Source of the DNA: Acidobacteriota bacterium
GTDB lineage: Bacteria; Acidobacteriota; Blastocatellia; Pyrinomonadales; Pyrinomonadaceae
Assembly (NCBI GenBank): GCA_023391155.1
Contig: JAEWBM010000083.1
Coordinates: 1 to 34,183, forward strand
Direction: 5' to 3'
DNA: 34,183 nt
Position 1 is the stretch's first letter, and the number at the start of each line of letters is the position of its first letter. The notes beneath the pieces were generated by a model. It had not been told where the DNA came from. It saw nothing but the letters and a program-made list of their open reading frames with translations, and did no database searches. This document shows, piece after piece, positions 7,993 through 15,300 of the stretch. The position numbers and the translations under genes were made by a program.

Positions 7993-8472
7993 ATGATCCG
8001 AGTTGCTACTGCCGATGACAAGGAGGCGGTTTGGGGGATCATCGAGGCGGTGATCGCTGGTGGGGACACGTATGTTTTCGAGCCGGGGACGCCGAGGGAG
8101 GCGATGCTCGAATATTGGTTCGCACCGGAAAAGTCGGTATTTGTCGCCGAAGAGGGCGGCGAGATAGTCGGAACGTATTGGATCAAAGCGAATCAGCCGG
8201 GGCTCGGCGATCATGTTTGCAACGCGGCGTATATGGTCTCGCCGGCGGCTCACGGCAAGGGGATCGGCAGGCGGATGGCAGAGCATTCGCTGGATGAGGC
8301 CCGCGGACTGGGATACAAGGCGATGCAGTTCAACTTTGTCGTGGCGAGCAACACCGCGGCGGTCCGGCTGTGGGAAAGTATCGGAATGCGGATCATCGGT
8401 ACGATCCCCAATGCCTTTCGCCACAGAACCCTGGGCTTCGTCGATGCGTACATAATGTTCCGCAAACTTTGA
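7993..8472 (+). CDS. GNAT family N-acetyltransferase
   Basis: A 159-residue single-domain protein of normal GNAT length. The acetyl-CoA pyrophosphate loop AAHGKGIGRRM (residues 85-95) fits the Q/R-x-x-G-x-G/A motif A, with H in the first position. It is followed by the helix to the next strand (FNFVVASNTAAVRLWESIGM), the usual motif B asparagine and tyrosine/leucine region. The acceptor cannot be predicted. The ATG at 7993 begins MIRVATADD, as expected for the first strand; no strong ribosome site precedes it. A 247-residue minus-strand frame over the same DNA has no recognisable motifs and is a shadow. Confidence 0.9.
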   Translation: MIRVATADDKEAVWGIIEAVIAGGDTYVFEPGTPREAMLEYWFAPEKSVFVAEEGGEIVGTYWIKANQPGLGDHVCNAAYMVSPAAHGKGIGRRMAEHSLDEARGLGYKAMQFNFVVASNTAAVRLWESIGMRIIGTIPNAFRHRTLGFVDAYIMFRKL

Positions 8473-8507
8473 CCCTCGCAAGCGTCTGAAAACCGGGAGA
8501 ACAATTA

Positions 8508-8936
8508 ATGAAAAACTCACAACTGCGTAGCGTTCCGGGACTGCTTTTAGCGATCTCAATGATTGCTTTCATCACTCTCGGGTGTATGGGGATGCGCAAG
8601 CCCTGGCGCGACTATTCACCCCAACCGTACTCGGCGGCCGAATGGAAAAGCGGTGACGCGATCGAACGCGGCCGGATGATACGTGATATGCACTGCAACA
8701 AATCTAAGAAGTGCAAGGCAGACGTATCAGACCGCGAGGTTGCGCTCAATTCTCTAGGAGAGCCTGATTTCAAGAAGACTATCGAAAACAGAGAGGTTTG
8801 GTTCTATCGAATCGATCTCGGCATTTCGGGCGCGATGGATGTCTATCCTGTTTCGTTTGACGCAGACGGCAAGGGATTTATGGGACTGGTCCGGGGCGGC
8901 ACGATCTCGTTATCTGCAAAGGAAGCTGACCTGTGA
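8508..8936 (+). CDS. Small predicted lipoprotein of unknown function
   Basis: A 142-residue protein with a type II signal sequence: a positively charged start, a hydrophobic stretch (residues 11-24) and a lipobox LGC with lipidated Cys26, so it should be anchored in a membrane facing the periplasm. The mature part has a segment LGEPDFKKT…REVWFYRID that resembles the fold of SmpA/BamE-like small lipoproteins, but similarity is by eye and weak. Two further cysteines (MHCNKSKKC) could form a disulphide. It starts 35 bases after the acetyltransferase stop and precedes tyrS by 96 bases. I do not recognise a family. Confidence 0.75.
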   Translation: MKNSQLRSVPGLLLAISMIAFITLGCMGMRKPWRDYSPQPYSAAEWKSGDAIERGRMIRDMHCNKSKKCKADVSDREVALNSLGEPDFKKTIENREVWFYRIDLGISGAMDVYPVSFDADGKGFMGLVRGGTISLSAKEADL

Positions 8937-9000
8937 TCCTGCTCATATAAACGCCCTCGCCGTTATTCGAAAAAAATCTTCGCGTCGATGCATTCTTGAT

Positions 9001-9025
9001 AAGCCGTAAGCTATAATTACGGCTT
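9001..9025 (+). promoter_or_regulatory. perfect inverted repeat containing the -10 element of tyrS
   Basis: AAGCCGTAA (9001-9009) and TTACGGCTT (9017-9025) are perfect 9-base inverted copies around a 7-base centre; a TATAAT hexamer (9012-9017) sits in the middle. The tyrS ATG begins eight bases later (9033). It can be read as an operator over the -10 of a nearly leaderless promoter or as a hairpin ending upstream transcripts (TTTT at 9024-9027). No ribosome site is visible for tyrS. Confidence 0.5.
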
Positions 9026-9032
9026 TTACCAT

Positions 9033-10238
9033 ATGACCATTGACGAACAGCTCTCATACCTAAAAAAAGGCACCGTTGACTTTATCCGTGAGGAGGACCT
9101 GAAGGCCAAGCTTGAGCGGTCGGCGAAGACAGGCGTGCCGCTGCGTGTAAAGCTCGGGCTTGATCCGACGGCGCCCGATATCCATGTTGGGCACACGGTG
9201 GTGATCAGGAAGCTGAAGGCCTTTCAGGAACTTGGGCACACGGTGATCTTTCTGATCGGCGACTTTACGGGGATGATCGGCGACCCTTCGGGAAAGAACG
9301 TGACTCGGCCGCCGCTTTCGCGTGAGGAAGTGGCCGCCAATGCCGAGACGTACAAGGCTCAGATGTTCAAGCTGCTGGACCCGGAAAAGACGGAGTTGCG
9401 ATTCAACGGCGAATGGATGGACAAGTTCACGGCGGCGGATTTTGTGCGGTTATGCGCCAAGACGACGGTCAAGCAGATCCTCGAGCGCGACGATTTCACG
9501 AAGCGGATGGAGGAGGAAAAACCGATCTCGCTGCACGAACTGCTCTATCCGCTGGTGCAGGGGTATGATTCGGTCGCTCTCCATTCAGACGTTGAGTTGG
9601 GTGGCACGGACCAGAAATTTAACCTATTGATGGGCCGCAGCCTGCAGCGGGAATTTGACCAGGAGCCGCAGGTCGTGATCACCACGCCGCTGCTCGAGGG
9701 GCTGGATGGCGTTCAGAAGATGTCGAAGTCGCTGAACAATTACATCGGCATCGACGAGCCGGCGGACGAGATGTTCGGAAAGGTGATGTCGGTCTCTGAC
9801 GAGCTGATGTGGCGATATTATGAGCTATTGACTGATGAGGCACCGGACGACATTTCTGCGTTGAGGGCGCGGTGTGAGAGCGGGAAAGAGAATCCGCGCA
9901 ATGCAAAGGTCGCGCTGGCGAAACTGATAATCAAAGACTTTCATTCGGCGGCGGCAGCAGATGAGGCCGAGCAGGAATTCAATAAGCGTTTTGTTAAGAA
10001 AGAGATACCGGACGATATCGAAGAAATGTCCGTTACGGCGGGCACATATCGGCTGCCCGACCTCCTCACTACGACGGGGATGGCGGGTTCGAAGGGCGAA
10101 GCGAAGCGATTGATCGAGCAGGGCGGGGTAAAGATTGACGGAGAAAAAGCAACGAACTCTGCCGCCGAGATCGACGTCTCAACTGACGCGATATTGATAC
10201 AGGTCGGCAAACGCAAGTTTCTTAAGGTGCGGACCTAA
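9033..10238 (+). CDS. tyrS: Tyrosyl-tRNA synthetase
   Basis: A 401-residue class I aminoacyl-tRNA synthetase. The ATP-binding signature is HVGH (residues 51-54, after GLDPTAPDI), and KMSKS (229-233) marks the second signature in its classic form, as in TyrZ-type enzymes rather than the KFGKT of E. coli TyrS. The LGGTDQKFN segment lies in the tyrosine/ATP pocket. The C-terminal S4-like RNA-binding domain (about 340-401) contains GEAKRLIEQGGVKIDG. It charges tRNA-Tyr with tyrosine in the cytosol. Start: ATG with no Shine-Dalgarno, but a -10 hexamer only 15 bases upstream, so a near-leaderless mRNA is likely. No T-box is visible upstream. Confidence 0.97.
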   Translation: MTIDEQLSYLKKGTVDFIREEDLKAKLERSAKTGVPLRVKLGLDPTAPDIHVGHTVVIRKLKAFQELGHTVIFLIGDFTGMIGDPSGKNVTRPPLSREEVAANAETYKAQMFKLLDPEKTELRFNGEWMDKFTAADFVRLCAKTTVKQILERDDFTKRMEEEKPISLHELLYPLVQGYDSVALHSDVELGGTDQKFNLLMGRSLQREFDQEPQVVITTPLLEGLDGVQKMSKSLNNYIGIDEPADEMFGKVMSVSDELMWRYYELLTDEAPDDISALRARCESGKENPRNAKVALAKLIIKDFHSAAAADEAEQEFNKRFVKKEIPDDIEEMSVTAGTYRLPDLLTTTGMAGSKGEAKRLIEQGGVKIDGEKATNSAAEIDVSTDAILIQVGKRKFLKVRT

Positions 10239-10257
10239 GGCCCGGGCCGTGCACGTT

Positions 10258-10285
10258 TTGACGAGGGCCCCCGACGCTATATAAT
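10258..10285 (+). promoter_or_regulatory. sigma-70-type promoter of the metallophosphoesterase gene
   Basis: TTGACG (10258-10263) and a perfect TATAAT (10280-10285) are separated by 16 bases. Transcription would start near 10292, only about nine bases before the ATG at 10301. This gives the gene its own promoter inside the 62-base gap after tyrS. Confidence 0.7.
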
Positions 10286-10300
10286 CGCGGAATTACAAGC

Positions 10301-11161
10301 ATGGGAGCAGCCAAAGCAACAAGGGCGAGGTTTTCTGAGCGGATCAACACGATGTTGGCCGCGGATCGCCCGTTGCGAGAACTGGCGGGCAATATGTCGA
10401 AGATCGCGAAATACGCGATCGACGAGGCAAACAGCCTTTCGCTCGAGCACGTCCGGATCACGCTCGAGCGGCTGCCGAAAAAGCTTGACGGCTTTCGCAT
10501 CATCCACCTTTCCGACATACACCACAGCCCATTTACGAGCCTTGACCACATTTCGCGCGCGGTAAAGGTCGCCAATCGTTTGCGGCCGGATATGTTCGTG
10601 CTGACGGGCGACTATGTTTCGCACGAGCCGGACTACATCGGGCCGGTCGCCGAAGTGTTGGGCACGCTGGAAGCGGAATTCGGCACTCATGCATGTCTTG
10701 GGAATCACGATCACTGGACCGACCCGGGAACGGTTTCGGGCGAGCTAAGTGCGAACGGAATAAACGTGCTGGTCAACGAGGGGTTTCGATTTGAAGCTCG
10801 TGGTGCGGCGTTTTGGCTGGCGGGAGTGGATGACCATATGGTCGGCCGGACCGATCTTCCGGCAGCGATGAAGGGGGCTTTTCCGGACGAGATGAAGCTG
10901 TTGCTCGCGCATAACCCGATCATTTTCAGAAAAGCCGTGCGATACGGAGTCGACCTGACACTGAGCGGCCATACCCACGGCGGCCAGGTGAAGGTGCGGA
11001 ATCCGGAGAAGCGAATTTTGCCGAAACGGCGGCTTTCGGCAGGGCTGCACTCCAGACGCGGTTCGCACATATACATTACCCGAGGCATCGGCACGGTCGT
11101 TTTGCCGGTGCGTTACCAGTGTCCTCCCGAGATCTCGCTGCTTGAGCTGCGCGCGGGCTGA
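10301..11161 (+). CDS. Metallophosphoesterase (YaeI/LpxH-like calcineurin fold)
   Basis: A 286-residue protein with all motifs of the calcineurin-like phosphoesterase fold in order: D-x-H in LSDIHH, GD in VLTGDYVS, GNHD in CLGNHDHW, the single His in LLAHNP, and GHTHGGQ. These bind two metal ions. The pattern GHTHGGQ plus a later RGIGTVVLPVRY is that of YaeI-type hydrolases, which in some bacteria act on UDP-2,3-diacylglucosamine; the substrate here is unproven. No clear signal peptide or strong membrane segment was seen. It has its own promoter and runs into the PgsA-like gene eight bases downstream, so a role near phospholipid or lipid A metabolism is plausible. Confidence 0.92.
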   Translation: MGAAKATRARFSERINTMLAADRPLRELAGNMSKIAKYAIDEANSLSLEHVRITLERLPKKLDGFRIIHLSDIHHSPFTSLDHISRAVKVANRLRPDMFVLTGDYVSHEPDYIGPVAEVLGTLEAEFGTHACLGNHDHWTDPGTVSGELSANGINVLVNEGFRFEARGAAFWLAGVDDHMVGRTDLPAAMKGAFPDEMKLLLAHNPIIFRKAVRYGVDLTLSGHTHGGQVKVRNPEKRILPKRRLSAGLHSRRGSHIYITRGIGTVVLPVRYQCPPEISLLELRAG

Positions 11162-11169
11162 ACGCGGCA

Positions 11170-11754
11170 ATGATCCTGACCATCCCCAATCTTCTTACCT
11201 TCTTACGAATGGCACTCATCCCTGTGTTTGCCAGCCTGCTTTTTTACGGAAACAGCCGGATCGCGTTGGTGGTGTTTGTCATTGCCGGGATCAGCGACGG
11301 CGTTGACGGTTTTTTAGCGCGTCGGTTCAAACAGGAATCTGAGCTTGGGACGATAATCGACCCGATAGCCGATAAACTCTTGATGACGACGGCGTTTATC
11401 GTGCTTTCGCTGCCGGGCGTGCTGGAACCGGTCAGGTTTCTGCCGATCCCCTTTTGGGTAACGGCGGCGGTGATCGGGCGCGATGTGCTTATCGTTACGG
11501 TCGCCGCGGCGATCAACATCATCACGGGGTTCCGCGGTTTTCGGCCGTCGTGGCTGGGTAAGCTTTCGACCTTCGTTCAAGTGCTGGCAGTTACGCTTGT
11601 GCTGATCGCGGCGGTGACGGGCTATTCATTCTATTTACCGACCGTTTACTTTATCGTTGTTCTGCTCGCGGCCGCCTCCGGAATCCACTACATCTTCCAG
11701 GTTGCGGGGTTGATGAAGGAACAGGAGATGAACAAGGAACGTGCCGAACGTTGA
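11170..11754 (+). CDS. pgsA: CDP-alcohol phosphatidyltransferase, PgsA-like (CDP-diacylglycerol-glycerol-3-phosphate 3-phosphatidyltransferase)
   Basis: A 194-residue integral membrane protein with several hydrophobic segments. The CDP-alcohol motif D-G-x2-A-R-x8-G-x3-D-x3-D is complete, from DGFLAR (about residue 46) to IIDPIADK. It opens with TIPNLLTFLRM, the usual start of PgsA proteins. PgsA makes phosphatidylglycerol phosphate from CDP-diacylglycerol and glycerol-3-phosphate. The length fits PgsA (about 180-200) better than longer relatives, but phosphatidylserine or cardiolipin synthase-type activity cannot be excluded. It begins eight bases after the metallophosphoesterase stop, so the two are co-transcribed. 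Confidence 0.88.
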   Translation: MILTIPNLLTFLRMALIPVFASLLFYGNSRIALVVFVIAGISDGVDGFLARRFKQESELGTIIDPIADKLLMTTAFIVLSLPGVLEPVRFLPIPFWVTAAVIGRDVLIVTVAAAINIITGFRGFRPSWLGKLSTFVQVLAVTLVLIAAVTGYSFYLPTVYFIVVLLAAASGIHYIFQVAGLMKEQEMNKERAER

Positions 11755-11789
11755 CCCGCCGCATACTCACCGCATGCTAACCTAGGAGC

Positions 11790-12125
11790 ATGGTAAACGA
11801 AAAAGATGACAAGATAGTTAACCTCGCCGGGGCTCTCGAATATCAAGAAGCCTCAGTCGTCAGCCGTGTAATGCTCAAGAACGCGGGCGGGACGATAACG
11901 TTGTTCGCCTTTGACGAGGGAGAGGGGCTCAGCGAACATGCGACGCCATACGACGCGTTTCTTACGCTGGTGGAGGGTGAGGCGGCGATAAGAATCGCGG
12001 AGAACACATATCAGTTAAAGGCGGGCGATTCGATCGTGCTGCCGGCGACAATTCCGCATGCTGTAGACGCGGTGACCCGGTTTAAGATGCTGCTCGTGAT
12101 GATCAAGGCGCCGAAAGCGGAATAG
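11790..12125 (+). CDS. Small single-domain cupin protein
   Basis: A 111-residue beta-barrel cupin. The first cupin motif is degenerate (SEHATPYDAFLTLVEGEA), keeping His50 but not the second His, and the second motif is AGDSIVLPATIPHAVDA with His90. With only two candidate ligands the metal site is partial, so it may bind a small molecule or act as a sensor rather than an oxygenase. AGGAG lies only one base before the ATG (11784-11788), too close for normal use, and no alternative start is evident, so the start is slightly uncertain. It lies 35 bases after the pgsA-like gene. Confidence 0.85.
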   Translation: MVNEKDDKIVNLAGALEYQEASVVSRVMLKNAGGTITLFAFDEGEGLSEHATPYDAFLTLVEGEAAIRIAENTYQLKAGDSIVLPATIPHAVDAVTRFKMLLVMIKAPKAE

Positions 12126-12143
12126 TGCCGCCCGGGACAGGCG

Positions 12144-12392
12144 ATGCAGAACCCGAACCGCGGGCCGGGAAACAACAGCGGCGTGGGACCGCAAGGGCCG
12201 GGGCCAAAGAGCGACCCAGACCGCGATGCGCAGCGTGGGACGGGGCCGGATGACAAAGGACGCGGTAATCCGGGTAAAGGAAATGAACCGGGGAAAGGGA
12301 AGCCTGACGGTCCGGGACCGGACAAGAACCAAGGCAAGGGCCAGGGCAAGGGACAAGGTCAAGGCCAAGGCCAAGGGAAGGGTAAACCTTAG
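12144..12392 (+). CDS. Doubtful low-complexity Gly/Pro/Lys/Gln-rich small protein
   Basis: An 82-residue frame starting 18 bases after the cupin stop and running into the end of the convergent kinase gene by four bases. It consists almost wholly of G, P, K, Q, N and D, and its last third is GKGQ/GQGQ-type repeats encoded by tandem AAGG(C/G)C-like hexamers (about 12330-12385). No domain or signal peptide is visible. It could be a real disordered basic protein, since the frame stays open through the repeats, or just a hexamer-repeat tract that happens to be open. A weak ACAGG lies a few bases before the ATG. Confidence 0.4.
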   Translation: MQNPNRGPGNNSGVGPQGPGPKSDPDRDAQRGTGPDDKGRGNPGKGNEPGKGKPDGPGPDKNQGKGQGKGQGQGQGQGKGKP

Positions 12393-15300
12393 CGGCCGTT
12401 ACGGTCGAGAACCGACTCGATCGTTTTAACCAGTTCGTCGAAATCGATAGGTTTCGCGAGATGAGCATGATAACCGGCGTCGAGAACATCGCGCCGGTTT
12501 TCGCTTGAAGCGTAAGCGGTGATGGCGATCGCGGGAAGACCTGCCGCAGATGGGTCGGCAAGGCTACGAACGGCTTTGATGAGATCGAGGCCATCCATTT
12601 CCGGCATTCCGATATCACTGACGAGCACGTCAAACTCGGAGGCGACAAGACGTTCCAATGCCTTATGGGCCGAATCGACCGGTTCGGCGACCGCCTTTTT
12701 TTGCTCGAGCATCAGTTTTAGCGGGACGAGGCTGTCGGGATCGTCATCGACCAACAGAATACGCTTGCCCGAAATCCCGTTCAGAGAATCCGGCTCTGCA
12801 GCGGCAGACGTTTTTGAGGGCGGCGCGAGGCGAGAGACAGCCCCGGGAAGCCTTACGGTGAACTCGGCCCCGAGATCGGCTCCGCTGCTATCGGCTGTAA
12901 TGGTGCCGCCGTGAAGCTCGACGATCTTCCGGACGATCGTAAGCCCGAGGCCGAGGCCGGCAAAGCTTCGTTTTGCGGAGGCATCGGCTTGACGGAATCG
13001 ATCGAAAATGTGAGGGAGGAACTCGGGTTCGATCCCGATGCCGTTATCTCTTACCCGTATTATTGCGCCGCCCGACGAGTCCGATTCGAGCAAGACATTT
13101 ATTGCCCCGCCCTTTGACGAAAATTTGATGGCATTCTGGACAAGGTTTGAGACGACCTGTTGCAGCCGCAGCGGGTCGACCTCGACGATCATCGGCTTGT
13201 CTGCAGCCGAATATTGCAGATCGATCTCTTTAGCAATGGCGATCGGCCGATGGGCCTCGACGCCTTCCTGTACGATCGGCCGGAGATCGGTCGGTTCGGG
13301 CTCGATCCGCATTTTGCCCGAGATGATCCGCGAAACGTCAAGGAGATCCTCGATCAGGCCGCTCTGCTGATGCGTGTTACGCTCGATGACCTCCATTGCC
13401 TTATCGACATGCTCGCCCTCGAGCATTCCGGTCCTGAGCATTCGGATCCAGCCGAGCATCGAATTTAGCGGTGTACGCAATTCATGGGAAAGGACGGAGA
13501 GGAACTCATCCTTCATCTGGTTCGCGGCCTCGGCTGCCTGACGGGCTGCCGCCTCGATCTCTATTATCCGGACGTTTTCGATCGCGGCCGCAGCCAGGTT
13601 CGCAACCATTTCGAGGGCGACGACATGCTCTTCGGTGAATGCGTCGGCCAGGGAAGATTGGACCTCTATCGTCCCGATCAATTTGTTCATGACGATCATC
13701 GGCACGCACAGCGAGGATTGCGGATCGCCGCCACCGGTCCCTATCACGAGGTGCGGCCTGTCGCTCATCACCTTCATATAATCGCGCGTGACGACGGGCT
13801 TTCGTCCGAACACGGCCTGGGCGTTCGGCCCTCCGTCCCTGGTCAGCGGCATCGAAGGAAGCGAGGCGACATTCACCTCGCCGTCCTCGCCCCAGGCATA
13901 GGCCGCAACGCGAGTCGAAGCAGCTGGATCGTAGAACGAGATGAAAAAGCCCGAGCAGGGCATCGAGGTGGACACAAACTCTCTAAGGCTGCGGTAGATC
14001 GAGATCAGATCCCGTGACGTCCCGAGGGTTTGGGCAAGCGGCACTATCCGGGAGAGGAGGGCCCGATATTCCTGAGCCGCCTGGCGTTCAGCGCGATTGA
14101 CCGCTTCCTGGGCGGTCTTTTGGTCGTGAATATCGGTGGCTGTGCCAAACCATTTGACTACACTCTCATCCTTTGGATCGCGGACAGCCGTTGCACGGCT
14201 GAGATGCCAGCGAAAAGAGCCGTCCTTCATCCTGATCCGGTGCTCACATTCGTAGAAGCCCGAGGATTGAGCCTCTGACCAAAGGCCGGTCGTCAGATCG
14301 CGATCGTCGGGATGAACTATGACCTGCCAGTTCCACTCGCCGTCAGCGGCGCTCTGCGCCAAATTGCCATATTTGGCGGCGGATGAGTTGTAGTAATCGA
14401 CCTTGCCGTCCGGGTCGGCGGTCCACACCAGCTGGGGCATGGCGTTGGCAAGATCACGAAAGCGGGCCTCACTTTCCCGAAGATGGGCCTCGGAACGCAG
14501 TTTTTCGACGGCGAGCCAAGTGCGCTCGGCCACGGCCCGCACAAGGTCGGCCTCCCAATCGCTCCAGTGATAAGGGCCGCTCTTGTTTACCCAGAGTGTT
14601 GCAGCGAGCCGGCCGGACCGCATCAGCGGCGTGGAAATGTAGGCCCCCACTCCGCGAGACTGATAATTCTGCCGGTCACCGCGGAGCCTTTCGTCGAGGT
14701 CGACATTATCAACCCGAACCGTGTCGCCCGCCTCGACGATAGAGCGTGTCGACGGGGAGAACTCGCTCAGAGCGTGTGCACCGCAATAACTGCGGGCATC
14801 GGGGTCGCTGCGGAATTCATGCTCGACAAACGCGACTTCGGCGTCGAGGTCCACTTCTCCGAAAAAACAGCGATCCGCCTTGATATGGCTGCCGAGCAGT
14901 TTGAGAACGGTCTCCATCAGAACGGTCACCTCGGTGGACGCGCGGATCGCCTCACCGATCTGGAGCAGAAACTCACGGTTGACCTCTTCGCGTTTTCGCT
15001 CCGTGATGTCCTGGATGACGGTAAGCGCGAACGGCTCGCCGCCGATCTCGACACGCTCGGCTGAAAGCAGGCCGATAACCTCATCGCCCTCGCGTGTACG
15101 GAAGCGGTATTCGCGATTGTGGACGCGTCCGAAGGAATGGAGCTGCCGAAGTTCATCGTCGCGGTCAGCTGCGTCCGCCCACAGTCCGAGGTCGGCGGTC
15201 GTACGGCCGATCGCCTCTTCACGGGCATAACCGGTGATCGCGGTAAATGCCTCATTTACCTCGACAAGGCGGCCGTCGACGAGAGATGCAAGCGTAAAGA

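Noticed and set aside
7816..8559. 247-residue minus-strand frame over the acetyltransferase
   Set aside because: The plus strand has a GNAT motif A and normal length; the minus frame has none and overlaps two genes.
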